Shown: positions 14,892-24,787, numbered from the stretch's first letter. The stretch: 64,000 bases of DNA from Vibrio diazotrophicus (GCF_038452265.1 NZ_CP151842.1:1922001-1986000); one strand, 5' to 3'. Notes: generated from the sequence alone by a model not told the origin. Made by a program: numbers and translations.

Positions 14892-16520
14892 ATGTTCGGG
14901 ATAGTAACAAAGAGCATTAGAGCCAAACTTTCTATATCAATGGGGATTGCTGTTTTATCGCTCATTATCTTATTTCTAACCTACGGCACGCTAACCAAAA
15001 AACTAAACAAAGGTGTAGATGATTTTGGTCATCAGTTCCTTCCTTCTGTTTCTTTCGTTTTGAATGCTGACCGAGATTTATATCAAGCTTATGTTGCTCA
15101 ACTCCATTATTTGCTTAGTCCGGGGCAAGACGATTTAAAAGACTTCAAAGATAATGCTAAGCAAGCTTATGACCGCATGATGAAGTTTAAGAATCTGATG
15201 GATGACCACCCAGCAATTACGAGCAAAGTGAATGACTTTGAAAACCGTTTTAGAAAATGGGAGCAGTCGTCGAATGAGTTTTTCAAGCTGGTAGATAATG
15301 GTAATACCAAAGAAGCCGAAGCGTTACTTGGTTCAACAGTTTCTGATGATTTCCAGAGTTTAAGAGAGCTCTATGATATTGCCAGTCAAGAGCTAGATTC
15401 ACAGGCCAACGTCGAAGTAAATGAATTCTCAGAAGAGACTTCAAAGATGCAGCTCTACATGTTGATATTCGTAGCCTTCATCATCATTCTTACTGGTGCA
15501 CTTAGCTATGTCGTTCCTAAAGTGTTGGTTGGCAGTGTCAATGACCTCACTCGACGTATCAAAGAAATCAGCGAAGGAGATGGTGACTTAACACAGCGCA
15601 TCAACTCTAAACGCACCGACGAACTGGGTAAGCTGGCTTCGGCATTTGATGACTTTGTGGCTAAGCTACAAACCCTAATTTCTGAAATCTCATCAAGCAG
15701 CACGTCGTTGGAAAACAATGCAGTTCAACTTACAAATACTCACGAAAATGCTCAACGCGTAAGTAATGAACAAACGAGAAGCATTGAGCAAATTGCTGCA
15801 GCAGTGAATGAATTCAGTGTATCCATTCGCGAAGTGGCAGAACGCACGCTAAGCACAGCGAACGAAACGGATCACACTGCCGAGCTTACCACTCAGGGTA
15901 TGAAAATCATTGATAACTCGGTGGATGAGATTAACCAACTCGCGAACTCCATCAAAAAGGCCAACCAAGTGATCGAGCAGTTGGCGAGTGAATCAAACAA
16001 TATCGCTACGGTACTCGAAGTGATTCGTAACATTGCAGAACAAACTAACTTGCTCGCTCTTAATGCCGCAATTGAAGCAGCACGAGCTGGTGAACAAGGC
16101 AGAGGATTCGCTGTTGTTGCTGACGAAGTTCGGTCTCTGGCAAGCAAAACACAAAAATCCACTGAAGAAATTCAGAACATGATCGACAAGTTACAAAGTG
16201 GTGTGAAAGACGCCGTGAGTTCAATCTTAGATGGTTCAAATCGTGTCGAGAAGAACGTTGAACTCTCAGTGAACATTCAGCAAATGTTCGAATCAATTCA
16301 GTCTTCTGCGACGATCGTTAGTGACATGGCAACTCAGATAGCCACGGCAACGGAGCAACAAAGTAGTGTGTCAGAAGAGTTAAGCACCAACCTAGAACAC
16401 TTAAACGAGCAAAACCGAGTGAGTCAAGGTTTGTCTAACGAGATTAACGAAGTAGCGAAACTGGTAGGCAGTTCAGTTAATAAACTGTCTAAAGATGTGG
16501 GCCAATTTAAGGTCGGTTAA
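14892..16520 (+). CDS. methyl-accepting chemotaxis protein
   Basis: The 542-residue chemoreceptor has a membrane helix at about 12-33, a helical periplasmic sensor of about 155 residues (four-helix-bundle type), a second helix at about 189-212, a HAMP domain to about 265 and a cytoplasmic signalling domain. The conserved hairpin tip 'EQTNLLALNAAIEAARAGEQ' is intact. It should pass ligand information to CheA/CheW. The ATG follows GAGGTGATTT. It is monocistronic with its own terminator. The ligand is unknown. Confidence 0.95.
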   Translation: MFGIVTKSIRAKLSISMGIAVLSLIILFLTYGTLTKKLNKGVDDFGHQFLPSVSFVLNADRDLYQAYVAQLHYLLSPGQDDLKDFKDNAKQAYDRMMKFKNLMDDHPAITSKVNDFENRFRKWEQSSNEFFKLVDNGNTKEAEALLGSTVSDDFQSLRELYDIASQELDSQANVEVNEFSEETSKMQLYMLIFVAFIIILTGALSYVVPKVLVGSVNDLTRRIKEISEGDGDLTQRINSKRTDELGKLASAFDDFVAKLQTLISEISSSSTSLENNAVQLTNTHENAQRVSNEQTRSIEQIAAAVNEFSVSIREVAERTLSTANETDHTAELTTQGMKIIDNSVDEINQLANSIKKANQVIEQLASESNNIATVLEVIRNIAEQTNLLALNAAIEAARAGEQGRGFAVVADEVRSLASKTQKSTEEIQNMIDKLQSGVKDAVSSILDGSNRVEKNVELSVNIQQMFESIQSSATIVSDMATQIATATEQQSSVSEELSTNLEHLNEQNRVSQGLSNEINEVAKLVGSSVNKLSKDVGQFKVG

Positions 16521-16540
16521 CCCTCATTCCCGAGCATAGA

Positions 16541-16572
16541 CAAAGGAGCACTTATCTGTGCTCCTTTTCACT
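16541..16572 (+). terminator. intrinsic terminator after the chemoreceptor
   Basis: GGAGCAC-TTATCT-GTGCTCC followed by TTTTCACTTT, about 25 bases after the stop codon. Confidence 0.85.
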
Positions 16573-16669
16573 TTCTCATCAATAATACTGGTAAAAAATA
16601 AGGGATTAGGAAGTATATGTACTTAGTTTCATGGTTATAATGACGTTATCTACCATGTACTAAGGCAAA

Positions 16670-17350
16670 ATGATGAAAGCAAACACACTCTCCCGCAGGT
16701 TAAACACTTTGGGGCTACTATTCTCAATGTTTGTTAGCGCCTCTGTTTTTGCAACCGAAGCACCGTCAGTAGAAGCAACTAAACCCGCTAAATCACCGGT
16801 TCTTGATGTCAAAGTCAACTCAGTCAATGTTGAGTTAACCACCGTCGGTGAAGCCACTAAACAGTTAGCGGAAGCCATGCAAGCCTTGTCTGGCTCACTG
16901 GACACCTTAGCGAAAAGTGATGTAGAACTGTCGCCGGAGAACCAACAAAAGCTATCAGAAATGATTGGTAGTGCTACTCAGTTGACCAACTCTGTGAATA
17001 CCATGCTGGAGACTATTCCTAACACGGCTCGCGAACTGCCTCAGGTTAACGACTCGTTAGCAGGAATTGCGCTTAGCCTTCAATCCATCAACAACGACGT
17101 TATCGAAATGCTGGCTCAGTATCCTGATTTTGTCAGCAACACTGAAAAGCTGTTTGATGTATCCAAAGACCATATTCCAAGCATTTCATTGAATGTGTTG
17201 GATAACGTAATGTGGAAACTGATAATTACCCTGATTATCGTGGTGTCTATCATTCTGCTTTTGGCGGTTGGCCTGCCAGTTGCTTTCATTTACGGCGTAG
17301 TGGCTAAACCCAAAAAAGCGCTGCTGGACAAACTGGAAGCTAAGCAATAG
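16670..17350 (+). CDS. exported membrane-anchored coiled-coil protein
   Basis: The 226-residue protein begins with a signal peptide (cleavage near 'VFA-TE', about residue 29). A helical region rich in Leu/Ser/Asn heptads follows (about 45-165), then a single membrane segment near the C-terminus ('LIITLIIVVSIILLLAVGLP', about 183-202) and a basic tail. It would therefore sit in the periplasm anchored at its C-terminus. No family is recognised. It is monocistronic. Confidence 0.7.
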   Translation: MMKANTLSRRLNTLGLLFSMFVSASVFATEAPSVEATKPAKSPVLDVKVNSVNVELTTVGEATKQLAEAMQALSGSLDTLAKSDVELSPENQQKLSEMIGSATQLTNSVNTMLETIPNTARELPQVNDSLAGIALSLQSINNDVIEMLAQYPDFVSNTEKLFDVSKDHIPSISLNVLDNVMWKLIITLIIVVSIILLLAVGLPVAFIYGVVAKPKKALLDKLEAKQ

Positions 17351-17379
17351 AAGCATTTAATAAATAGGAATACTGAACG

Positions 17380-17544
17380 CTAAGGCTGCTTCGTTATAGG
17401 TTCCATATTGCGAAGTGGCTTTTTCGGCATGAAGTACTCACAAGCTGCTCTCGTTGCAGAGGTAGGCTGCTCCCATGCACCACACAAATCTTTTTGATTG
17501 TCGGGCGTGCGGGAAAATTGTCGGCACTGTCCACATTTGTTCAT
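17380..17544 (-). CDS. small Cys-rich protein, 54 residues
   Basis: The ATG at 17,544 is chosen because AAGGAG lies 9 bases upstream; an earlier TTG would overlap that site. The peptide has 'CGQCRQF', 'LCGAW' and 'AACEYF', four cysteines that could bind a metal. The length and Cys pattern suggest a small zinc-binding protein. Function unknown. Confidence 0.6.
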   Translation of the reverse strand: MNKCGQCRQFSRTPDNQKDLCGAWEQPTSATRAACEYFMPKKPLRNMEPITKQP

Positions 17545-17672
17545 GTAAGTTGTCTCCTTCAACTCAGCGAAAACTGTGTTTACCTTAGCGTCAACCCACC
17601 CACTCTACTTTGATCCAAAACAGACGAAACAGGCTTTGTGTTATTGGAAGAATGGCAACAAAGTAATAACGA

Positions 17673-17701
17673 TAAAAAACGGTGGTCATTGACCACCGTT
17701 T
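17673..17701 (-). terminator. intrinsic terminator after the PL8 lyase gene
   Basis: On the minus strand AAACGGTGGTC-AAT-GACCACCGTTT is followed by TTTATC. It lies about 40 bases after the lyase stop and could also act on the plus strand. Confidence 0.8.
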
Positions 17702-17738
17702 GTACTTCAACAACATTTATTTGTTGTTCATCACTCTG

Positions 17739-20624
17739 CTATTTCGTATCTACCACTCGTTCGATTGCTAGAATCGGAATTTGCTCGGTTTCATCCGATC
17801 CGAAAGCGACAAAGCCTTCGCTTGCATTCTCAAGCATCAAGCTTAAAACACCTTGCTTACGAGCCATTTCAACAAGTTCTGTCACGTCTAACTCAACCCA
17901 CTGTTTCTTGTCTTTGTCACTAATGGTTAGTGCCTGATTGGTTGGCAATGCCGTACCATCAACATCATTCCATGTAACGTAACTTTCATGCCAGTCGGTG
18001 TTGTCCAGTTTAAGTAAGTTGATGACTTGCTCTGTCGCACCGCTAAAGTCACGGACATGAAGTTTCAACGTCGCTTTCTTAACTGGCGTATCCGTTAATC
18101 GTTCTAAGTTGAACTTAAGCAGTGATTTTAAAGTCTTGGTAACGTTAGCATCTTGCGATTCTTTGTCGGCTATTTGACCAACATACAAATCCCAGCGAGA
18201 AACGATATCGAAGTTTTCATCTGCATAGCGACCGCCCTGAACTTCCGTATCCGCTTCGGCCAGCAGGTCAAATTTATTTTGACTCGCTAACTCTTTCTGT
18301 TGCTGTACTAACATTGAATGACGATGCGTGTCATCAATCTTCTCATCCCAAGCAAACGTCAGTGTTTTTCCAGTTTCCGCCTCACCACCCGGCGTCAGAA
18401 CTGAATGTGTTACGTTGCCATACTTAGCAGACATCAGCGTCAGCTCAAGCGGAGCAAAACTTTGACCTGGAGTGGACACGCTCAATATCGGCTTGTCACC
18501 GCTTTCATCAAGGATAAGCACAGATGGAAGGTTAGCTTTAACAACCGCTCCTCCACCCAGTTCTACTTCCCCTGCTTGATGGAAAACAATGCCCGTCACA
18601 TTAAGGCCTTTATGTGTGACTGCTTGAAGTTTCTCATTGTTTACCAGAACCGATACCGGAATGTCCGAAGCATAAACCGCGACTTGTTCAACATTTGTTC
18701 CCGGAACAACAATGTACTGATAGTTTTGATTTTCGGGCTTGGAGCCATGACTGATCGACAAAGCAAACACTTCTTTACTTACTGATTCCGGCTTATTTGC
18801 GGTACGAATCGAGCTCCAATCACCAGTTTGTGTCTGATTGGAAAGCTTACCATGCCAGTGTTCAGGGAGCACATAACCTACGTTGTCGTGGTGAACCCAT
18901 TTAGTGTCAGTAAGCGCACGTTGCCCATGTTCAATCGTCTTGCCATCAACCGTAACCTGCCCATTGAGCAGAACTTGGTTAACAGAGGTATTGACGTTTT
19001 CATGGTTGGTTGAATAGATACCTGCGCCAAGTGCAACCACTTCGTCCGAGAAACTAAACCAAGCTTTCTTGGCTTTTGTTCTTCCTTTCCCTTCACCGTA
19101 CTTGTAGAAATTTGGCTGAGTTGAATGGGCCGTTTCTGCATGGCGTATGTTGATATCCATATCCATTACGGTAACGCCAAACTTGCCGTTAGACACGCCA
19201 CCAACAAATGACACATCTGGCTGCATAATGCGTCCCCAATCTGCGGCTTGTCCTACGTATTCAGGAGCAGTAACTCCCGGTACAAGTGTCCAGTCCCAGA
19301 CAGGAAAGATGTTGTGATACTCGTTACCACGTTGCAACAGGAAGGTACTACCGAATCCCAGCCAGAATCCTTTCAAGTTTTCGCCATTCCCCGCTTCGGC
19401 AGGTTCAACACGTTGCGAGTTCATACCGATACTGAACATATGCCCATCGGCAGATTTCACTGAATAGTCACTGCGCCAGAAGTGCTTAAAACCATTCAAG
19501 CCTGAACCGACATCTCCAAACTCATGGCGTTTAAAGTTTTCCGCATCCTGAGCGCGTTCTGGAGCCCATTTCGCAATCAAATCCATAGGTGTGTTTTCAG
19601 GAAGAGCCTTTGCTGCCTCCGCCATGTATTCAGTGGCTTTGACTCGGCTAATGCCTCGACTCATTGTGTTGTAGTCCCACTGTCCATGACGTTTAGACCA
19701 ACGCTGTCCATCCATCATGTACGACACGAGAATCTCTGTTTTTTCTGCCGAAAACTGCCATGGTAAGCCATCCACAAAGCTCGCCCATTTGGCTGCGGCA
19801 CCAAACCATACCGGACCGTAACCCGAGGTATAAAGCTGTGGACCGTGCTGATGGAACGAATAATCGTGTTGAATACCGTCTGCCGTGCTAACCGTTATAG
19901 TGTCTTCAATGTCTGAAATAGCTTTGCCGACCATTTCGGCATCTCCGGTGAGTAAACCTCTGTTTAACACTGCCAAAGCAATATCTGTTCTGTTCGCCGC
20001 TTTCGGGATCGGGCTGTTAGGGTTATTTGGCGAGTAATTTGGAGTGTCAGGCAAATAGCGAGCAATACGTTCTAATAGAGCGCCATCTAAAGCATCTTTA
20101 GCCATCACCGCACTGTAACCTATGCGTTTGGGAATACCGATGTCGTGCCACCACCAGTTCCAGCTTTTCGGATCTGCATCTAACCAATATGTGAGTGCAT
20201 TACTCACCGCTTTACCCAGTTCCTGTGTCGGATTTTTATTGTACTGTGCCGCTAGGACAACTAATCGATCCAAATGCAAGCTCGGCTGCCAGCCCGGCTT
20301 TTCAACTTGTTGATAATTGACATCCACCCATGAGCCTTGCTCGGAAATCGAAGCCAAATATTCATCACTCAACTCTGCCAGATTCTTGCCCTGCTTCTTT
20401 GCTGAAGCTTCTGAACTTGCAACGAAATCAGGTATCACCCTTTGCTTCAGTGTTGCAAAATCTTGAGCGTTCGCTTTTCTCTCCTTGCGCTCAGTTGCAT
20501 TATCTTGAGTCACTTGGGTAGCGTCATTTACATTCTTTTGAGCCTCAGAGGAGGAAGCACTCTCTTTACAACCCATCACCGCCATTAACGAAATAGCTAA
20601 AAGTGAATATTTAAAAGTTTTCAC
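17739..20624 (-). CDS. PL8 polysaccharide lyase lipoprotein
   Basis: The 961-residue protein starts with a lipoprotein signal (lipobox LMAVMGC, Cys 19). Residues about 60-380 form the alpha/alpha toroid of family PL8 (chondroitin/hyaluronan/xanthan lyases), with 'NWWWHDIGIPK', 'HDYSFHQHGPQLY' carrying the catalytic His and Tyr, and 'SRGISR' with the Arg. A beta-sandwich of about 400 residues follows. The last 170 or so residues ('LLKFNLERL...ATLKLHVRDF', 'WHESYVTWNDVDG') look like a CBM96/DNRLRE-type carbohydrate-binding module. It would cleave an acidic glycan by beta-elimination at the cell surface. The exact substrate is unknown. No sulfatase or second lyase is adjacent. Confidence 0.9.
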   Translation of the reverse strand: MKTFKYSLLAISLMAVMGCKESASSSEAQKNVNDATQVTQDNATERKERKANAQDFATLKQRVIPDFVASSEASAKKQGKNLAELSDEYLASISEQGSWVDVNYQQVEKPGWQPSLHLDRLVVLAAQYNKNPTQELGKAVSNALTYWLDADPKSWNWWWHDIGIPKRIGYSAVMAKDALDGALLERIARYLPDTPNYSPNNPNSPIPKAANRTDIALAVLNRGLLTGDAEMVGKAISDIEDTITVSTADGIQHDYSFHQHGPQLYTSGYGPVWFGAAAKWASFVDGLPWQFSAEKTEILVSYMMDGQRWSKRHGQWDYNTMSRGISRVKATEYMAEAAKALPENTPMDLIAKWAPERAQDAENFKRHEFGDVGSGLNGFKHFWRSDYSVKSADGHMFSIGMNSQRVEPAEAGNGENLKGFWLGFGSTFLLQRGNEYHNIFPVWDWTLVPGVTAPEYVGQAADWGRIMQPDVSFVGGVSNGKFGVTVMDMDINIRHAETAHSTQPNFYKYGEGKGRTKAKKAWFSFSDEVVALGAGIYSTNHENVNTSVNQVLLNGQVTVDGKTIEHGQRALTDTKWVHHDNVGYVLPEHWHGKLSNQTQTGDWSSIRTANKPESVSKEVFALSISHGSKPENQNYQYIVVPGTNVEQVAVYASDIPVSVLVNNEKLQAVTHKGLNVTGIVFHQAGEVELGGGAVVKANLPSVLILDESGDKPILSVSTPGQSFAPLELTLMSAKYGNVTHSVLTPGGEAETGKTLTFAWDEKIDDTHRHSMLVQQQKELASQNKFDLLAEADTEVQGGRYADENFDIVSRWDLYVGQIADKESQDANVTKTLKSLLKFNLERLTDTPVKKATLKLHVRDFSGATEQVINLLKLDNTDWHESYVTWNDVDGTALPTNQALTISDKDKKQWVELDVTELVEMARKQGVLSLMLENASEGFVAFGSDETEQIPILAIERVVDTK

Positions 20625-20930
20625 GTTTTATCCTTATTTATTAACCAGTTGATAAACTGGAGCGCATCATAAAAAGGAAGCTAAACCGTACGTTACTTAC
20701 TCTTTGGTTTTCTGAGACAGATTATGAAAATTGGTTAGGTGTTCAATGAATAACTGCGAAGCATATTCAATCAAAATCAGTATTGCCAAGTTAGCCATGC
20801 AGTATTAGTTTGATTGCATAAAATGCGGTTTCACAGCTCACACCCTTGATGAATAATGTGTGCAAGAAAGCCCTTAATGAACATAAACTTATACGATTCG
20901 GTTAAATCTTGAACTTCTACGGAGCCTGTT
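20625..20930. other. divergent promoter region, PL8 lyase and HlyD operon
   Basis: About 305 bases between divergent genes. It contains a short stem AACCAGTT-GATA-AACTGG near 20,642-20,659. I see no clear operator or RNA gene. Confidence 0.35.
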
Positions 20931-21875
20931 ATGAAATCACTCGGCGCATTGTTGCTCCTACTTCCTCTGCTCGTTGCTTGTGCTCCTGAAGATAGCTCAC
21001 AAGCTCTCGGGACTTTAGAACGAGACAGAGTAACGTTCTCTGCCACCAGCAATGAAATCATCAGAGAGCTTCCAGTGAAGGAAGGTAGCCAAGTAAAAAT
21101 AGGCGACATCTTGGTTAGGTTAGATAGTACCAGCCAAGAAGCGATGCTTGCCCAAGCCATTGCCCAGCAAGCAAAAGCCAATGCTTATCTGACCAAACTG
21201 ACCAATGGTGAACGACCAGAAGATATCGCGGTAGCGCAAGCTAAAGTCACCTTAGCAACGGCAAAATTGACTGAAGCCAACAAAAACTATCGCCGAAAAG
21301 CAGAACTGGTGTCGAAAAATCTCATCAGCGAATCTGAAAAAGATACAGCCCTGTCTGCCAGAGATTCAGCCAGAGCCGAACTAGACTCGGCGAAAGAAGA
21401 ATTTGCAAAACTCACCGCAGGTGCTCGCGTAGAAGATATTGAGCAGGCGAAAGCTGAACTTGATGCAGCGATTGCTAACTCTGCTGTGCAACAACAGAAA
21501 CTCGACGAACTGACCATTGTATCTACCCGTGATGGTGTGCTTGATAATCTGCCATACAACTTAGGGGAACGGGTTTCTGTCGGCAGTATCGTTGCTGTTG
21601 TGCAAGCCGACAATTCGCCGTTTGCTCGTGTATACGTACCAGAACCTTATCGGGTTAATTTAACACAGGGAACAAAGTTACAAGTGCATGTGGATGGTGT
21701 AGAACAAACCTACCAAGGCACTGTGCGCTGGATAGCGAATGAACCTTCATTTACGCCCTACTATGCGCTGACAGAAAATGAACGTGCGCGATTAATGTAT
21801 CTGGCAGAAATTGATTTATCCGATGATGCGCAAAACTTGCCATCAGGCATTCCCGCTGAAGTAGATTTGCCCTAG
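20931..21875 (+). CDS. HlyD/YbhG-like periplasmic adaptor lipoprotein
   Basis: The 314-residue protein has a lipobox 'LLVAC' (Cys 17), a biotinyl-lipoyl-like half domain ('VKEGSQVKIGDILVRLDS'), a long coiled-coil hairpin (about residues 75-190, Ala/Glu/Lys rich) and the returning half domain 'DGVLDNLPYNLGERV'. It links an inner-membrane exporter to an outer-membrane channel. It is followed after 8 bases by an ABC ATPase and then a permease, the order of ybhG-ybhF-ybhS type export operons. Cargo unknown. Confidence 0.9.
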   Translation: MKSLGALLLLLPLLVACAPEDSSQALGTLERDRVTFSATSNEIIRELPVKEGSQVKIGDILVRLDSTSQEAMLAQAIAQQAKANAYLTKLTNGERPEDIAVAQAKVTLATAKLTEANKNYRRKAELVSKNLISESEKDTALSARDSARAELDSAKEEFAKLTAGARVEDIEQAKAELDAAIANSAVQQQKLDELTIVSTRDGVLDNLPYNLGERVSVGSIVAVVQADNSPFARVYVPEPYRVNLTQGTKLQVHVDGVEQTYQGTVRWIANEPSFTPYYALTENERARLMYLAEIDLSDDAQNLPSGIPAEVDLP

Positions 21876-21883
21876 GAGCGATG

Positions 21884-22810
21884 ATGACGGAATACGCAAT
21901 TCACGCAGAGCAAGTCGTTAAAAAATTTGGCGATTTTACGGCAATAGAAGGCATCAATCTAAGCGTTCCTAAAGGCAGTATATATGGTTTTTTGGGCCCA
22001 AATGGATGCGGTAAATCAACCACCATCCGAGTGCTTACTGGCTTGCTCAGCCCGACTTCTGGTTCTGTTAATGTTTTGGGCTTAGAGATCCCAAGACAAT
22101 CAGAACAATTACGTTTGAAAATTGGTTATATGACGCAAAAATTTTCTCTCTACGATGAACTCACCGTTGAGGAAAATTTGCAGTTTATGGGGCAGATTTT
22201 TGGTATGAACCGAAAAGCGCTCACACAACGAACCAACGAACAATTGAAAACTTACGGCTTAGACGAACGTAGAAAGCAGCGCGTATCAAGTATGAGTGGC
22301 GGACAAAAACAACGTCTCGCTCTCGCAGCAGCCACTATGCATAATCCTGAGTTACTGTTTCTGGATGAACCGACCTCTGCTGTTGACCCTGAAAACCGCC
22401 GCGAGTTTTGGGAACAGCTATTTGATCTCTCCTCTCAAGGAACAACCATTCTAGTCACTACCCATTACATGGATGAAGCGGAACGCTGCCATAGGCTTGC
22501 GATTATGGAGTCAGGTGAAATTCGCGCTGATGACGAGCCGGAAAAGCTGATGCAGCAAATGGGCGTAAATATTGTTGAAGTAAAAGCGCCGAATCTTCGC
22601 AAACTCAAAGAATCGTTAATATCATATCCGCAAGTTCGCTCAGCAGCGCAACTTGGTGTTCGATTGCGTGTGCTTATTCATCGCGAAGTCACCCATCCAA
22701 TCGAATGGCTCAAATCCGTTGAACCGAGCTTAGCCAACGCCGAACTGACAATTGCCCGCCCTAGCTTGGAAGATGTATTTGTCTCAGTCACAGGAAAAGG
22801 CCGCCAATGA
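21884..22810 (+). CDS. ABC exporter ATPase (YbhF-type, single domain)
   Basis: The ATG at 21,884 has the better spacing to AGGAG; an ATG directly before it at 21,881 is possible. The protein has Walker A 'GPNGCGKST', signature 'SGGQKQR', Walker B 'LLFLDEPTSAVD' and the switch His in 'VTTHYMDEAERC'. About 308 residues is one nucleotide-binding domain, where E. coli YbhF has two. It powers the ABC-2 permease encoded next, with a 4-base overlap. Confidence 0.92.
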   Translation: MTEYAIHAEQVVKKFGDFTAIEGINLSVPKGSIYGFLGPNGCGKSTTIRVLTGLLSPTSGSVNVLGLEIPRQSEQLRLKIGYMTQKFSLYDELTVEENLQFMGQIFGMNRKALTQRTNEQLKTYGLDERRKQRVSSMSGGQKQRLALAAATMHNPELLFLDEPTSAVDPENRREFWEQLFDLSSQGTTILVTTHYMDEAERCHRLAIMESGEIRADDEPEKLMQQMGVNIVEVKAPNLRKLKESLISYPQVRSAAQLGVRLRVLIHREVTHPIEWLKSVEPSLANAELTIARPSLEDVFVSVTGKGRQ

Positions 22811-23904
22811 ATAGTCTGTTTCGAATGAAAGCTGTAATGATCAAGGAACTGCGCCAGTTATCCCGTGACCGTATCACGTTTGGCATGGTGGTCATGATTC
22901 CTCTGATTCAGTTGTTGTTATTTGGGTTTGCCATTAATACGGATGTTCGCAACATCCCCGTTGCTGTCGTCGACCAAAGTCAGAGCGCATTTGGACGTTT
23001 GCTTACAGAATCAATCAAAGCGACACAAGTGGTCACAGTAACTAAGCAGTACCCAACCGCCAAACATGCAGAGCAAGCCATTGAACAAGGTGAGGTTCGT
23101 GCGGCTTTGATCTTGCCAAAAGACTTACTTCAACGTTTGCAGCAAGGCAGAGAATTGGGACAGTGGCTGGTCGATGGTTCGGACACCATTATCGCAGGAT
23201 CTATCATGGGCCTTAGAGCCATGCCGCTTACTGATTTTGATTTCAAAATCAAACCCGCAAGCACGCCCACATTTGAGGTGACTTTGCTGTATAACCCGAG
23301 TCGCCGCTCGGCTGTCAATATTGTCCCCGGTCTTTTAGGCGTCATATTGACCATGACAATGATCCTGTTTACCAGCGCCGCAATTGTACGAGAAAGAGAA
23401 CGAGGCAATTTGGAACTGCTGATCACAACGCCGATACACCCTATCGAACTGATGGTTGCGAAAATTGTTCCGTATATCTTTGTTGGTCTGATTCAGGTTT
23501 TTATCATTCTCGGCTTAGGGCATTACATTTTTGCAGTGCCAATTAACGGTGATATCAGCCAGATTTTATTTGGTACCTTATTGTTTATTTCCGCGAGTTT
23601 AACCCTCGGGCTGATGATTTCAACGCTGGCAAGTACTCAACTTCAAGCCATGCAGATGACGGTGTTTATCCTCCTGCCTTCCATTTTGCTTTCGGGTTTT
23701 ATGTTTCCATATGAGGGCATGCCCGTCGCTGCGCAATGGATATCGGAAGTATTACCGGCAACCCATTTTATGCGCTTGATTCGGGGAATTGTGTTAAGAG
23801 GAGCAGATTTGACAGACCTCTGGAAAGACACGCTTTGGCTGGCAGGATTTACTTTATTAGGGCTGATTATCGCGTCTTTGAGATTCAAAAAATCCTTGGA
23901 TTAG
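22807..23904 (+). CDS. ABC-2 exporter permease (YbhS/YbhR-type)
   Basis: The 365-residue protein has an N-terminal membrane helix ('MVVMIPLIQLLLFGFAI'), a periplasmic domain of about 130 residues with 'AVVDQS' typical of the family, then five C-terminal membrane helices. 'RERERGNLELLITTPI' is the conserved ABC-2 coupling region. It overlaps the ATPase gene by 4 bases and ends at a terminator, completing a three-gene export operon. Confidence 0.92.
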   Translation: MNSLFRMKAVMIKELRQLSRDRITFGMVVMIPLIQLLLFGFAINTDVRNIPVAVVDQSQSAFGRLLTESIKATQVVTVTKQYPTAKHAEQAIEQGEVRAALILPKDLLQRLQQGRELGQWLVDGSDTIIAGSIMGLRAMPLTDFDFKIKPASTPTFEVTLLYNPSRRSAVNIVPGLLGVILTMTMILFTSAAIVRERERGNLELLITTPIHPIELMVAKIVPYIFVGLIQVFIILGLGHYIFAVPINGDISQILFGTLLFISASLTLGLMISTLASTQLQAMQMTVFILLPSILLSGFMFPYEGMPVAAQWISEVLPATHFMRLIRGIVLRGADLTDLWKDTLWLAGFTLLGLIIASLRFKKSLD

Positions 23905-24008
23905 CGCGAAGAATTATGTTGTGAGAATCTGTCGCAACTCATAATTGATTGAAGCTTGCATGGTGTCTCAAACAACTTTGTGAACGATTACGCATTAGAA
24001 AAAATATG

Positions 24009-24054
24009 GGAGGATCTGCGTTGACTAAAAAATAAGCAGATCCTAACTTTTTTA
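24009..24054 (+). terminator. intrinsic terminator after the export operon
   Basis: Perfect 9-bp stem AGGATCTGC/GCAGATCCT with a 16-base loop, followed by AACTTTTTT. Confidence 0.75.
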
Positions 24055-24081
24055 ATGGTCACATCGTTTACGGAGGTCAAA

Positions 24082-24309
24082 ATGAAACGCGCGAGTAACA
24101 GCTACCGTTTGCAGCTCATCAAAGAAGTTGCTATCAGAACACAAGCATCCAACGCGGATCCTACTGACCCAATGGCTTGCCATATACGAGCAATCATGTC
24201 CGAACAACGTAATTCTGAACCTTTTAAAGATGTGAACAGCAAATTTAGCGGAGTGCACTTCGACGCTCACGCTGGTGGCTGGGTCAGTGATCTTTGGTCT
24301 TTAAAATAG
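24082..24309 (+). CDS. unknown protein, 75 residues
   Basis: The ATG at 24,082 follows GGAG with good spacing, which decides it over an upstream in-frame ATG at 24,055 that lies in the terminator. The protein is small, polar and soluble, with no Cys cluster and no recognised domain. It lies alone between a terminator and a convergent DUF1289 gene. Confidence 0.55.
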   Translation: MKRASNSYRLQLIKEVAIRTQASNADPTDPMACHIRAIMSEQRNSEPFKDVNSKFSGVHFDAHAGGWVSDLWSLK

Positions 24310-24331
24310 GCCAAGTCTTTATTACATCGTC

Positions 24332-24580
24332 CTAAAACAATGATTGTTGCGGGCTCTCGGATTCGGGAGCCCCTTCGTTTAATGCTTTGTTTTGCGCTAT
24401 TTTTCGGCGATAACGTTGCCTGCACAGTTTGATAACGTGAATTTGCTGCGCTGGCGTCATTTCCAACCAACCAAATCTTTCTTCACGTTTACGCATGCAT
24501 CCTCGGCAATACCCTTTCTCGTCCATTGAGCAAACACCAATACAAGGACTGGGCACAGTAAAAAATTCAAGCTGCTCCAT
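24332..24580 (-). CDS. DUF1289 family protein
   Basis: The 82-residue protein contains 'PCIGVCSMDEKGYCRGCMR', the defining Cys pattern of DUF1289, followed by 'WLEMTP'. These are small, probably metal-binding proteins of unknown role, widespread in Proteobacteria. It is convergent with the 75-residue gene. Confidence 0.88.
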   Translation of the reverse strand: MEQLEFFTVPSPCIGVCSMDEKGYCRGCMRKREERFGWLEMTPAQQIHVIKLCRQRYRRKIAQNKALNEGAPESESPQQSLF

Positions 24581-24771
24581 GAGTATTCCTTCTGTTCGGT
24601 GATTGATTCATCAAGCCTTATCTTAAGTCTCAACGAGGTTACTTCTGGCTTGTGTTTACAGTTATAAGTATAGAAAAGAGAAGTTTCAATCAACAAATTC
24701 TAACCAATCTGAGTGATCCAGCGATTCCTGCGCAAGTTTGCCCGATTCAGGTGCATTGAAGTGGTAAACAA

Positions 24772-24787
24772 AGTGATTTTGATCACC
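24772..24787 (+). promoter_or_regulatory. CRP-like site upstream of the ribose operon
   Basis: AGTGATTTTGATCACC matches the CRP core GTGA-N6-TCAC exactly. It lies about 90 bp upstream of the RbsR-type operator, as expected for a catabolite-controlled sugar operon. Confidence 0.7.

Noticed and set aside
18405..20521. Several plus-strand frames opposite the PL8 lyase
   Set aside because: They are shadows of a long, well-supported coding region on the other strand.
24345..24371. GGGCTC/GAGCCC hairpin
   Set aside because: It lies inside the DUF1289 coding region and has no T-run at a proper distance, so I did not call a terminator.
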